Shown: in pieces, positions 45,939 through 54,820 of the stretch
Numbering within the stretch: position 1 is the stretch's first letter
Layout: each line of letters opens with the position of its first letter
Origin: an uncultured Verrucomicrobiota bacterium
GTDB taxonomy: Bacteria > Verrucomicrobiota > Verrucomicrobiia > Limisphaerales > UBA9464
NCBI GenBank assembly: GCA_903907995.1
Contig: CAIVQH010000023.1
Span: forward strand, 62,001 to 126,000
DNA: 64,000 nucleotides
Reading direction: 5' to 3'
The notes under the pieces: model-generated
Told to the model about the DNA's origin: nothing
Databases searched by the model: none
Seen by the model: only the letters and a program-made list of their open reading frames with translations
Position numbers and translations under genes: made by a program

Positions 45939-47968
45939 ATGCCCCTCCGCTTTGGCCGAGTTCAACATTCCCTTTCCGCGCCGCTGCTGGTTCTCCTGCT
46001 CCTGGCGGAGGCGCTCTTCAGCCTGCGCCTGTCGGCCAGCATGCCGACCAACTGGATTTCTGCTTTTCCCAGCGGGCCGGGTGAGCCGGTGCACGAACCA
46101 TATGCCTTTCAGGACCAGGTACTCGTAGGCCGGGGCCGGCTGGCGCTGTTGAGTTCCCTGGATGGTGAGTTTTGGAGCCGCAGCCTGCAACCGGTGACTA
46201 ACAAGGTCATTTTCCTCACGGCGAATGGCACGCTGTACGGGCTGGACGGCAGCGACGGTCATACCTTCACTTCCAGCGATGGCCGGTCGTGGACTGGACA
46301 CTTCAACAATTTAAACTTCGGCTTGACCGCCGCCGCCTACGGCAACGGACGGTTCCTCGCGATGATCGGCGGGAGCGACCTGATCATTTCCAAGGATGCC
46401 CAGTTCTGGAGTTCCCTCCCTCCCCCCGCGTCGCCCTTGGACGCCGGCATGGTGTTCGCCCAAGATCATTTCGTGCTGCTCAGCCCCGAGAAAGGCGCCT
46501 GGCTTTCGCCGGACGGCACCAACTGGCAGTCCTATCCGGTGGACCCCAAACCGGCGGGGCCCGGTGAAGCCACCCACTGGGGGAATCTGCGCTACCTGAA
46601 CGGGCTGTGCTTCGCCCTTGGCAATTCTCCGCTCAACACGACCAATGCGGCTTTTGCCATTTCACGGGACGGGGGGCCAGCTGGGCCGTCCAAAAACCCG
46701 CCGGCGTGTTCACCCTGATGGACGTGACCTATGGCGAAAACCGCTATGTGATGGTCGGCAACGGTGTGATCGGCCATTCCGATGACGGGCTAAGCTGGAC
46801 ATTTGACACCACGGTGACTTCAGCCTCCCTCATCGGAGTCGTCCATGTCCGGGACCGCTTCATCACCCTGGACTCCAAGGGAACTGCCTACTACTCGGCC
46901 GATGGCATCCACTGGGATTCCCCGAATTTCGGCGGCAAGGAACTGAATGCCGTGATCGCCACCGCCTCCGGCTTTCTCGCCGTGGGCCAGCGGGGTATGA
47001 TCCTGAGCTCCACCAACGGAGCGGATTGGAAGCGGGAGGAGAGCGGCACCCAGGAAGACCTGGGAGGGGTCGACAATGCGGGAGGCCTGATCTTCGCCAC
47101 TGGCACCAATGGCATCATCCTGAGCAGTCCCGACGGCCGCACTTGGACGCAACGCTATTCCAACACCAACGTGGCAAACTTCAACCTTCGGGGCGTGACC
47201 TACGCGCGGGGCCGATACGTGGCCACCGGGGCCTTTCTCACTTCCACCGACGGGCTGACCTGGCGCGCCGCGTCTGAATCACCTCTCAATCAGGGAACTC
47301 AGCTCATCGACGATGGCAGCCAGTTTCTGTTTACCCCTCATCCCAAGTACTCCACCTGGCGTGTCTTGGTGGACCTCAGCCGCGACGGCTTGACTTGGAC
47401 CACGAAAGATACGGGCCTTGCCTACGGGAGAGGTGATGACTATCCTGATTATGCACCCAGCCTGGCCTTCGGCCGTGGTCTTCACGTCATGGTCGGCGAC
47501 CATTTCATCGCGACCTCCGTCAACGGGGCAAACTGGACCGGGTACCCGTCCGAGTACCCGTTCTCCCGCGTGATCTATGCCGACGGCGGATTTGTGGCCG
47601 TCGGCCAGATCGGCTGGCAGGGCTATTCCAGCGATGGCGCCCATTGGGTCTTCAACCAGATAGATGCGACCAGCAACCTGCACAGCATTGCTTACAATAA
47701 TGGCGTCTATGTCGCCGTGGGAGCGAACTGCCAGATCTTTTATTGCCGCAAGGACAGCCTGCTCCGGCTCACGCCCAAGGCCCTGCTACCCGGTCTGGGC
47801 TTTCATCTGACCATGAGGCATGGCCGGGCGGACCGGAGCTATGCGCTCCAAACTTCAGACAATTATGGGGTCTGGCACGATGTCAGCATTTTCAAGTGCT
47901 ACGAGACTGTGTTGGACCAAACTGCCAGCACGAACACTTTCCGGCTGTATCGGGCGGTCGAGCGGTAA
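45939..47968 (+). pseudogene. Secreted beta-propeller protein, frameshifted in a G6 run
   Basis: Two overlapping frames form one gene. The first (ATG 45939) has a signal segment (LSAPLLVLLLLAEALFSLRL) and propeller blades with repeating motifs such as HTFTSSDGRSWTGHFN and GAWLSPDGTNWQSY. It breaks after FAISRDGG. The second continues the same protein as ASWAVQKPAGVFTLMDVTYG and further blades (GHSDDGLSWTFDT, LSSTNGADWKREE, LSSPDGRTWTQRY). The switch is in GGGGGG at 46671-46676; a seventh G restores one frame. The whole protein would be about 676 residues and sialidase/BNR-like. The cause may be mutation, slippage or sequencing error. Confidence 0.85.
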
Positions 47969-48096
47969 GCATATTAGCGTGACGAACGGCGTTCTGGGCG
48001 GTCTATGTCGCAATACCCGGTCTGAACGCCGTTATGGTGGCAGGCTGGTATCTGGGTTTGCGCTGTGATCAAACCTTTCGCAATTTCCGCCACGAA

Positions 48097-49059
48097 ATGA
48101 GGAAGATTCACCTGCTGTTCGGCCTTGGTTTGCTGCTGCCGTTGACCGCGCTCGCGTGGTGGCAGGGCTGGTTCGCAAGTGAGCCGGTCTATCACGGCCG
48201 CACCGTGACCCAGTGGCTGGATGCGATGGCGGTCTATGACGACGTGCGTAACTGGGATCTGACCCCCCTTAGCTCATTGCTCGCTTTGGGGCCCCGGGCG
48301 GTGCCGACCTTGCGGGCGCACCTGAATGAGCCGCCCTCGGCTCCCTCCCGGTCGCGGCAGATTGTCTATTGGGTCCAGGTGAACTGGGACCGGCTCTGGG
48401 ATTCCAGCGTCTTCCCCTACTCGCCCCTGACTCCGCGCCACACCAGCCGGGACGAGGCACGAAGCCTGTCGGCCGGTTTGGTGTTGCTCGCTTTGGGTAC
48501 CAATCAGGGCGGCGGCCTGCCCATCCTCATCGAGGAACACGCGAAAGCCGGCCTTTCAACCAATCTGGGCAGCCCGCAGTTCTCGTTCTACAGTGTCATC
48601 GACACTGCGGTGACCGGGCTGCCGGAGAGGCGGTCTGAAATGCGTGAGGCCATCGACCGGGCATTGACCCATACCAATTTGCTCTATCGGCAATTTGCCG
48701 CCAAGAACGCCTTGGCGCGGCGATTTCCCGAAGCCTTCCCTGATTGGCGCCCCCTGCTAATCCGGTTGGCCGGTTCGGATCAGGAAGACCCGAAAGTCCG
48801 CGATGGGGCCATGTTCGCCCTCCTGGTCAGAACCCCGGTCGAGGACCAGGAGTTCGTCGTCCTATGCACCCAGGTTTTCACCAACCGGGCCAACGCCAGC
48901 CTCCTGCGGGCCCGCGCGACTGGGGGGCTCCGATTTGGCGGTTCATCGAACCTGGTCTTTCTCTCGCTGATGCGAGGAGCCACCAACGATGCCGATGGTT
49001 ACGTCAAGCAGTCGGCGCGCATTGCCCTGCGTGATTTTGAAAAGCATCCGCCGCAGTAG
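48097..49059 (+). CDS. Membrane-anchored HEAT-repeat protein
   Basis: A 320-residue protein from ATG 48097 with an N-terminal anchor (LLFGLGLLLPLTALAWW). It then has the GRTVTQWLDAM motif common in verrucomicrobial/planctomycete HEAT proteins and helical repeats (LLALGPRAVPTLRAHL, LLIRLAGSDQEDPKVRDGAM, LLRARATGGLRFG). Probably a scaffold; function unknown. Confidence 0.75.
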   Translation: MRKIHLLFGLGLLLPLTALAWWQGWFASEPVYHGRTVTQWLDAMAVYDDVRNWDLTPLSSLLALGPRAVPTLRAHLNEPPSAPSRSRQIVYWVQVNWDRLWDSSVFPYSPLTPRHTSRDEARSLSAGLVLLALGTNQGGGLPILIEEHAKAGLSTNLGSPQFSFYSVIDTAVTGLPERRSEMREAIDRALTHTNLLYRQFAAKNALARRFPEAFPDWRPLLIRLAGSDQEDPKVRDGAMFALLVRTPVEDQEFVVLCTQVFTNRANASLLRARATGGLRFGGSSNLVFLSLMRGATNDADGYVKQSARIALRDFEKHPPQ

Positions 49060-49181
49060 AGGTCTGAGGCGGGTAACGTCCGACGCCATAAGCCGGAAGT
49101 TGCCAGGTACCGGCTCATTCGAGGGCCTGAGATCCAGGTCCTTTCGTCCCTGACGGGACTTGTCCTCCTGTAATCGCCTGT
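49060..49181 (+). ncRNA. Possible structured RNA or 3'-UTR before a strong terminator
   Basis: Small hairpins precede the terminator: GCCGG (49092-49096) with CCGGC (49110-49114), CCTG/CAGG near 49126-49138, and GTCCC with GGGAC (49146-49159). No riboswitch class is recognised. It could be the 3' end of the HEAT mRNA. Confidence 0.3.
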
Positions 49182-49208
49182 CCCAGCCATGAATGGCTGG
49201 GCTTTTTT
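49182..49208 (+). terminator. Rho-independent terminator
   Basis: The stem CCCAGCCA/TGGCTGGG with a TGAA loop is followed by CTTTTTT. Confidence 0.85.
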
Positions 49209-49537
49209 CATGGGAAAATGTGGGGTATTCATCGGACCAGATGACGCTTGGGCGGGGGATAGAACCGGATTTCGGGACACGTCAGTTCTGAGGCAGGCAC
49301 TCGGAGAATAACTGCGGTGGCTTCGGAGAACTCCAGGCCGCTGCAATTTTTGCCGCCACCCGCTTGTCGCCGGCCCAATCCGGCAGAATCTATCCAGCGC
49401 ACCCGGCAAATCCTTTCCCGCCGGGCGTCGGGCACGCCCCAAAGGCCCGTAAATACAGGATATTTTCATCCCGGCACGCCCGTTGCTGAAGGGAGATAGG
49501 CAGCAATGTCCAACCCTTATCGAAAAGTAACGTGAGC
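49209..49537 (+). other. 329-bp leader/promoter region of the actin-like operon
   Basis: No supported gene. It should contain the promoter of the operon at 49538; I see no clear -35/-10 pair and no Shine-Dalgarno before either gene. Confidence 0.4.
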
Positions 49538-50029
49538 ATGCATCTTCAAGACTCTTACTGGGAAAAAGTCGTCAGCGACTTTCGCCGGCTGTGCATCCTC
49601 CGCCGCCAACGCCGGCGCGAGGAGTCCGAGGCCATGCTGCGCAACGAGCTTCCCCGCAGCATCGCGGAGTGGTCCCGCCAGCAGCCGGGCGACGCATCCG
49701 CCAAGAAGGCCCAGCTCGACTCCATGTTCCACGCCGAGCAGCGCCGCATCGAGGACGCCTGGCTGATGCAGGACGTCCTCAGCACGCGGCTCACCGAAGA
49801 TTTTCTGCCCGCGCTCTGCTCGCGGGTCAGCGAGGAAGTGCGCAAGGCCATGGCCGTGGCCGACCTGCTGGGCGCGGAAACGCGGGCCGAAAATCGGGCC
49901 GTCACAACGCCCGCCCCGGAACCGGAGCCCGAGCCGAGGATCTCGTTCGACGACATCCCCTCGATCCTCGACCTGCTGATGGTTGAGGAACCGGCCAAAG
50001 GCAAACGCCGTCCCCTTTCGCCCGCCTGA
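49538..50029 (+). CDS. Uncharacterised partner gene of the MamK-like actin
   Basis: A 163-residue protein from ATG 49538 (a GTG six bases earlier is possible). The N-terminal two-thirds are charged helix (YWEKVVSDFRRLCILRRQR, then KKAQLDSMFHAEQRRIEDAW, then ALCSRVSEEVRKAMAVADLL). A Pro/Glu linker (PAPEPEPEP) follows, with a short acidic tail IPSILDLLM. Fifty-one bases separate it from the actin-like gene, and a terminator follows that gene, so the two form an operon. A role as filament regulator or adaptor is an inference from position. Confidence 0.72.
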   Translation: MHLQDSYWEKVVSDFRRLCILRRQRRREESEAMLRNELPRSIAEWSRQQPGDASAKKAQLDSMFHAEQRRIEDAWLMQDVLSTRLTEDFLPALCSRVSEEVRKAMAVADLLGAETRAENRAVTTPAPEPEPEPRISFDDIPSILDLLMVEEPAKGKRRPLSPA

Positions 50030-50080
50030 TTTCGCATACCATTCACCAACACTCACAATAATCCCCAATACCGCATCCCT

Positions 50081-51262
50081 ATGAGTTCCGTTCTGAGCGT
50101 CCGCAACCACCGGTTCACCAAGCTCGAGAGCATCCCCGCCGCCAACGGCCGGGCGCGCTTCGACACTGCCACCCTGCCGCCCGCCGAGAAGGCCACCGAG
50201 AAGTCGGTGCTGTTCCTGGGCTTCGACTGGGGCACCAACAAGTCCTGCCTCAAGGCCGCCTATGCCGGCAAGCCGGAGACCGCCATTGACCAGATCGTGC
50301 CCACGGTCGTCGGCTACGCCAAAGACGGCATCGTGGACGGCCTGCTGCCCGACAACGCCACCGTGCTCTTCGGCAAGCAGGCCCTGCAGCACCGCCTGCA
50401 CCTGAACCTCGTCCAGCCCATGGTCGATGGCGTGGTGAAGGACGTCGCCTCCGCCCGCGATTTCGCCAAGCACCTCCGCTCGCTGATCGACGTGCCCGCC
50501 GGCACCGAAATCCGTGCCGTGATCGGCGTGCCCGCCAATGCCGACAGCACCGCCCGCGAGAACGTCCGCCAGGGCGTGTCCGGCCTCTTTGACCGCGTGC
50601 TGCTCGTGCCGGAGCCGTTCCTTGCCGCGCTCGGGTTCCGCGATGAGACCCGCCTGTCTGGTAGCGACTACGTGGACCCCGTCCGCAATTCCCTCTTCGT
50701 GGACATTGGCGGCGGCACGACCGACGTCTGCCTCGTCCAGGGTTATTACCCGACGGCCGACGACCAGATCTCGCTCGCCTTCGCCGGCGACAAGGTCGAT
50801 GCACTGTTCTACGACGCCGTCCGCAAGACCTATCCCGACTGCGAGCTTTCGCCCATCAAGGTGCGCGAGCTGAAGGAGCAGCACTCCTTCGTCGGGAAGG
50901 CAGACGCGCCGGTCATCGTCTCCGTGATGGTCAACGGCAAGGTCCGCAAGCTCGATATCACCGAACAGCTCGGCAACGCCTGCGCCGAACTGCTCAATGT
51001 CATCTTCGGCACGGTGAAGGATCTGATCGCCCGCACCTCGTCCGACAGCGTCGGCGAGCTGCTCCAGAACATCATCATCACCGGTGGCGGCAGCCGCATC
51101 CGCGGCCTCGACACCGAGCTTCAGCGCCTGCTGGCCGAGGAAGGCTATGAGCAGCCTTGTGTCCGGCTCGCTGGCGAGCGCTACAAGGAATTCGTGGCCC
51201 TCGGCGCGCTCAAGGCGGCCCGTGGCGCCCGCGACAACCAGTGGCAGCAGGTCATCAAGTAA
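50081..51262 (+). CDS. MamK-like actin-family ATPase
   Basis: A 393-residue protein with all actin-fold signatures: phosphate-1 FLGFDWGTNKS (45-55), phosphate-2 FVDIGGGTTDVC (near 206-217) and adenosine motif IITGGGSRIRGLD (near 332-344). Beyond those, RAVIGVPANADS, LLVPEPFLAALG, KEQHSFVGKADAP and LQNIIITGGGSRIRG match MamK, the magnetosome filament protein, more closely than MreB, ParM or FtsA. It carries an extra N-terminal stretch of about 40 residues. No other magnetosome gene is in view. Likely forms cytoplasmic filaments; cargo unknown. Confidence 0.88.
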   Translation: MSSVLSVRNHRFTKLESIPAANGRARFDTATLPPAEKATEKSVLFLGFDWGTNKSCLKAAYAGKPETAIDQIVPTVVGYAKDGIVDGLLPDNATVLFGKQALQHRLHLNLVQPMVDGVVKDVASARDFAKHLRSLIDVPAGTEIRAVIGVPANADSTARENVRQGVSGLFDRVLLVPEPFLAALGFRDETRLSGSDYVDPVRNSLFVDIGGGTTDVCLVQGYYPTADDQISLAFAGDKVDALFYDAVRKTYPDCELSPIKVRELKEQHSFVGKADAPVIVSVMVNGKVRKLDITEQLGNACAELLNVIFGTVKDLIARTSSDSVGELLQNIIITGGGSRIRGLDTELQRLLAEEGYEQPCVRLAGERYKEFVALGALKAARGARDNQWQQVIK

Positions 51263-51290
51263 CTTTTTGTCAGTTCCTACAGGTGTGCAA

Positions 51291-51320
51291 AAGGCCGGGG
51301 CTTTCGCCCCGGCCTTTTTT
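51291..51320 (+). terminator. Rho-independent terminator of actin-like operon
   Basis: An 11-bp stem AAGGCCGGGGC/GCCCCGGCCTT with TTTC loop, followed by a T-run, 28 bases after the stop. Confidence 0.9.
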
Positions 51321-51407
51321 GTGGGTGGCCCTCGCCGGACCTTCCCCGGCAGGCAGCCGATGATTCGTTCCCTTTCCCCAGGAGAGGGGCGGAGGACATC
51401 CATTCTT

Positions 51408-51640
51408 AGGGCTGAAAGCCCGTCCGAATAATGCCTGGTGTGAAGCGAGCGTCGCGCGTACAGCCCCAGGTTGAGTTCCCCAAAGCACCCAAGCGCTGTA
51501 AGCGCGTCCCAAGGTGGAGGTGGCCCTGAATCAGGCCTTCAGCCCTCAGACCTCAGACCTAACCGAAGGAGTTTGTCCCTGGGGCTTCGTTCACCGTGTT
51601 CGCTTCACCCCAGGCATTCCTCAGTCGCGCTTTCAGCCCT
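51408..51640. repeat. REPIN-like inverted pair
   Basis: Arm 1 at 51408-51470 starts AGGGCTGAAAGC, contains ATGCCTGG and GTGAAGCGA, and ends AGCCCCAGG. Arm 2 at 51578-51640 is its imperfect reverse complement. The ~107-bp centre includes a heptad array. This structure resembles REPIN elements mobilised by RAYT transposases; no RAYT gene is in the window. Confidence 0.75.
51538..51565 (+). repeat. Heptad repeat inside REPIN-like element
   Basis: Units CTCAGAC (twice) and relatives with period 7. Confidence 0.6.
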
Positions 51641-51644
51641 GCAT

Positions 51645-52751
51645 TCAGGCAAAGAATGCCCGGATCTGCGCGATCACATGGTCGGCCTGCTCGTCCGTGA
51701 GTTCGGGATACATCGGCAGCGGGAGAATTCGCCGGGAGACAGCTTCGGCCACCGGGAAGTCGCCCGCTTTCCAGCCTTGATCAGCATAGCACTGCTGGAG
51801 GTGCATGGGCTGCGGATAATAGATGATCGTGGGCACACCGTTCGCAGCCAGGTGCGCCTGCAACGCATCGCGGCGGTCGCTGAGCACCGCGTAGACGTGG
51901 TAGATGTGCGAATTGCCGACGCCAACGGTGGGCAGGTCCAGCGGCAGCCCGGCCAGCCCGGCATCATAGCGCGCCGCAAGCGCGGCGCGACGGGCGTTCC
52001 AGCCCGCCAGATGCGGCAGCTTCACGCGCAGGATGGCGGCCTGGAGCTCGTCGAGGCGGGAGTTGTAACCGTGGATGTCGTGGAAGTAGCGCCGTTCGAT
52101 GCCGTGAACCCGCAGCATCTTCAAGCGCTTGGCCAGCGCCTCATCGTTCGTCACCACCATGCCGCCGTCACCGCAGGCGCCGAGGTTCTTGGTCGGATAA
52201 AAGCTGAGACAGCCCAGCACGCCCTGCCCGGCCACCGGTCGCCCCTGGAACGTCGCGCCAATGGCTTGCGCGCAGTCCTCCACCAGCGGCACACCCAGCT
52301 TCGCCAGTTCATCCAGCGGCGCGGCCTGACCGAAGAGATGCACGGGAATGATCGCCTTGGTCCGGGGCGTCACGAGGCGCGCGACCTCGGCGGGGTCCAG
52401 CGTAAAGCGGCGCGGATCAATGTCGGCAAAGACGATCTGGGCGCCGAGCTGATGGATGCTCTCGGACGGCGCGATGTAGGTGAACGGCGTGGTGATGACC
52501 TCGTCACCGGGGCCGATGCCGAGCGCCTTCAGCGCCAGCGTGAGTGCATCCGAGCCGGAATTGACGCCGATGCCGAACTTCGCGCCGCAAAAGGCGGCGA
52601 CCTCTCGTTCGAACGCGGCGACGTTCGGGCCGAGGATGTAATGGCCTTTGGCCAAAACGCCCTCCACGGCGGCGAGGATGTCAGTGCGAAGTGCCGCGAA
52701 CTGCGCGGCGGGATTGAGAAATGGAACGTTCACGCGAGAAAACAGCCGCAT
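51645..52751 (-). CDS. DegT/DnrJ/EryC1/StrS-family sugar aminotransferase
   Basis: A 368-residue PLP enzyme; a GTG at 52733 is an alternative start. Typical motifs are VNSGSDALTLALKALG, VITTPFTYIAPSESI, VEDCAQAIGATFQG (Asp contacts PLP) and the Schiff-base Lys in LSFYPTKNLGACGDGGMVVT. The C-terminus keeps HIYHVYAVLSDRRD. The family aminates nucleotide-linked keto-sugars for envelope glycans. No other sugar-nucleotide gene is adjacent. Confidence 0.93.
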   Translation of the reverse strand: MRLFSRVNVPFLNPAAQFAALRTDILAAVEGVLAKGHYILGPNVAAFEREVAAFCGAKFGIGVNSGSDALTLALKALGIGPGDEVITTPFTYIAPSESIHQLGAQIVFADIDPRRFTLDPAEVARLVTPRTKAIIPVHLFGQAAPLDELAKLGVPLVEDCAQAIGATFQGRPVAGQGVLGCLSFYPTKNLGACGDGGMVVTNDEALAKRLKMLRVHGIERRYFHDIHGYNSRLDELQAAILRVKLPHLAGWNARRAALAARYDAGLAGLPLDLPTVGVGNSHIYHVYAVLSDRRDALQAHLAANGVPTIIYYPQPMHLQQCYADQGWKAGDFPVAEAVSRRILPLPMYPELTDEQADHVIAQIRAFFA

Positions 52752-52824
52752 GAGACGGGATGCCCGCCCAAGACGGCAAGCCTGCTTTCTGAAGTCACGG
52801 TCAGCCAGCGGTCCGGCGGCCGGT

Positions 52825-53325
52825 TCAGTGCCGTAGCGTTTTCACCGTCTCCGCGGACTGGATGAACCATTTGCCCTCGCGCTTCACGAGCTGGAACAGG
52901 AATTCCTGCGCGTTGAAGGCCTCCTGCTTGCCGCTCATGGCGGTCGCCGTGAGGTTCACGCGGGCAGTGCCCGGCTGGGTTCCAAACGTGACGTCCTGGT
53001 CGAAAATTTTCACTTCCAGTCCCTGGGCCAGGTTCTGGGAAAGCATGGCCACCCCGCGAATCTCATCCCGGCCGGTGACCTCCCGTTCGGAAACACCAAG
53101 GGTCTCAAAACGGATCGTCGCATCCGGGGTGAAGCGGTTGGCGATCGCCTGCACTTTTGCCAGACGCGAGAGGTTTCCCTCGGCCGGCCTGAAGGAGGCG
53201 TCCGCGGCGAGCTGCTCAAACATGCGGTTGATGCGCCGGGTCTCGGTCGGCCACCACAGCGCCGCCGCGCCGCCCAGGGCGGCCAGCAGCAGCAGCACAA
53301 CGATCCGGAAGAAACCACGGCTCAT
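52825..53325 (-). CDS. Membrane-anchored NTF2-like protein
   Basis: A 166-residue protein with N-terminal anchor IVVLLLLAALGGAAALWW (about 8-25) and an NTF2/SnoaL-like domain (IANRFTPDATIRFETLG, then GRDEIRGVAM, then LVKREGKWFIQSAETVKTL). The start codon overlaps the lepB stop by four bases (ATGA), so it is coupled to lepB. Function unknown. Confidence 0.78.
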   Translation of the reverse strand: MSRGFFRIVVLLLLAALGGAAALWWPTETRRINRMFEQLAADASFRPAEGNLSRLAKVQAIANRFTPDATIRFETLGVSEREVTGRDEIRGVAMLSQNLAQGLEVKIFDQDVTFGTQPGTARVNLTATAMSGKQEAFNAQEFLFQLVKREGKWFIQSAETVKTLRH

Positions 53326-53876
53326 CTGGCCCCACCCCCGAGCACGCGCCCGACCAGCTTGGACCGCTTGGCCGCACCGAATTCGTGCTCATCGACCCGC
53401 ATGGTTCGGTTGTCGCCGATCATCAGGAATTCGTCCGGTCCCATCACTTCTTCCGCCTTGTCCTTCGGCCAGTTCCACGGCGCCGGGTTGTGCAGGTAGG
53501 GTTCCTCCAGCGGCTCGCCGTCGATCAGCACCTGGCCGCGCACGATCCGCACGTGTTCGCCCGGCAGGGCGATGACCCTTTTGAGCAGCAGGTTGTGGAT
53601 GCCGGTAGTGCGGATCGCGAGGATGTCGCCCCGTTGCGGCGGATGCCTCCAGAGCGAGAGCTCGTTGATATACAGCTTCTTCCCGTTCGGATACGTCGGC
53701 TCCATGCTGATCCCGGTGACCCGGATGGGCAGGACCACGTAGCGAAACCCAAACACGACCAGCGCGACCAGCACCAGCAGGCGGATCGCCGTCACCTTGG
53801 GATTCCGTCCCACCGCGACGATCTGCCACCAAGGCGCCCGCCGGGGCGGTTCGAAGGGGGTGTCCGTGGTTTCCAT
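53322..53876 (-). CDS. lepB: Signal peptidase I
   Basis: A 184-residue protein starting METTDTPFEPP; an upstream GTG (53927) adds 17 residues. One transmembrane segment (VTAIRLLVLVALVVFGFRYV) precedes box B with Ser nucleophile in GISMEPTYPNG, box D with Lys in LLLKRVIALPGEHV and box E GDNRTMRVDEHEFG. Cleaves signal peptides at the inner membrane. Smaller than E. coli LepB, as in many bacteria. Confidence 0.93.
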   Translation of the reverse strand: METTDTPFEPPRRAPWWQIVAVGRNPKVTAIRLLVLVALVVFGFRYVVLPIRVTGISMEPTYPNGKKLYINELSLWRHPPQRGDILAIRTTGIHNLLLKRVIALPGEHVRIVRGQVLIDGEPLEEPYLHNPAPWNWPKDKAEEVMGPDEFLMIGDNRTMRVDEHEFGAAKRSKLVGRVLGGGAR

Positions 53877-53952
53877 GCGGCGGTGCTTACGGTGCGGGGA
53901 AACTAGCGGGGAGTCGGATTCTGTCACAGAATCTTTTGGAACCCTTTTCGAA

Positions 53953-53981
53953 TTGAACCGTCTGTTAAGCGGCTCTATTTA
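53953..53981 (+). promoter_or_regulatory. Sigma-70-type promoter of PEP-CTERM gene
   Basis: TTGAAC and TATTTA are separated by 17 bases; transcription would start near 53988, 46 bases before the ATG. AAGGA serves as ribosome-binding site. Confidence 0.55.
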
Positions 53982-54033
53982 GCAACCATTGCGGTTGCCG
54001 GACGAAGAGCCAAGCCAACCATCAAGGAATCCC

Positions 54034-54726
54034 ATGTCTTTCGCCAGTCGTACCATCCGACCCGTTGCGCTCGCGGCCCTCGCCTTCGCGGCCCAATCCA
54101 CCTACGCCTCCAATCTGCTCGACCTGCATTTCACGGCGACGCTGGCCGGTCTGGTCGGTGTGGATGGCTACGGGGCGCACCGAACCAACAATTTCTACTT
54201 TAATGCGATCTTTGATGCCGACCCTTCGGCGAACGAGCTGTCGGCGCCCGGAATGGGCCGCTATCCCGTCAGCTCCCTTATCTTCACGTTTCCGGGCATC
54301 GGCAACTTCACTGCCACCTTGAATGAGCCATTCTATGTGGTGTTGAGCGATCCCAGCGCCGGCCCGGCTTCCGGCTATTACGTAGGGTACGACACCTCCG
54401 CGAACTTCGGCCTCCGGTCCACATATACCACCAGTTCCTCCAGCTTCGACGCCACTGCCCCCAGCCCCACCTCGTTCAGCGGCTTTGTAGAGGATAATTC
54501 CAACACCTCCACTGTTTTCCAAATCAGGGACCCCCTGGGAAATCTCACCCAGATGAATCTTCCGGCAAACGCGCTTACGGGCCCCAGCTCGGCATTCATC
54601 ACGGCGGTGCCCGAGCCGAGTACGTACGCCATCCTTGCCGCCAGTGGATTGCTCGCCTTTGCCAGCTGGCGGGGCCGGAAAACACGGCCTATTCGTCAGG
54701 CGGCAGCGGAGGATCGGCTGACCTGA
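54034..54726 (+). CDS. PEP-CTERM exosortase-target protein
   Basis: A 230-residue protein with signal peptide (ALAALAFAAQSTYAS) and a beta-rich body. The sorting signal is VPEPSTYAILAASGLLAFAS followed by WRGRK. Such proteins are cut by exosortase and displayed or released at the surface. Eighteen residues follow the hydrophobic segment, longer than usual for the class. No exosortase gene is in the window. Confidence 0.88.
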   Translation: MSFASRTIRPVALAALAFAAQSTYASNLLDLHFTATLAGLVGVDGYGAHRTNNFYFNAIFDADPSANELSAPGMGRYPVSSLIFTFPGIGNFTATLNEPFYVVLSDPSAGPASGYYVGYDTSANFGLRSTYTTSSSSFDATAPSPTSFSGFVEDNSNTSTVFQIRDPLGNLTQMNLPANALTGPSSAFITAVPEPSTYAILAASGLLAFASWRGRKTRPIRQAAAEDRLT

Positions 54727-54820
54727 TCCCGGTTTTCGAACACAGACCGCCGCCACAGGCGATTTTTCCCTCGGCCAAAGAAATCAACCGAGCAGAGCAA
54801 CCTCAAGGAATGCAAAGCGT

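Noticed and set aside
49060-49181. TPP riboswitch suggested by CTGAGAT
   Set aside because: The other conserved TPP helices and the CTGGAT-type segment are missing.
49538-51262. Magnetosome gene island
   Set aside because: Apart from the MamK-like gene no mam or mms gene is present in the window.
49517-51403. 628-codon minus-strand open frame
   Set aside because: Antisense shadow of the actin-like operon.
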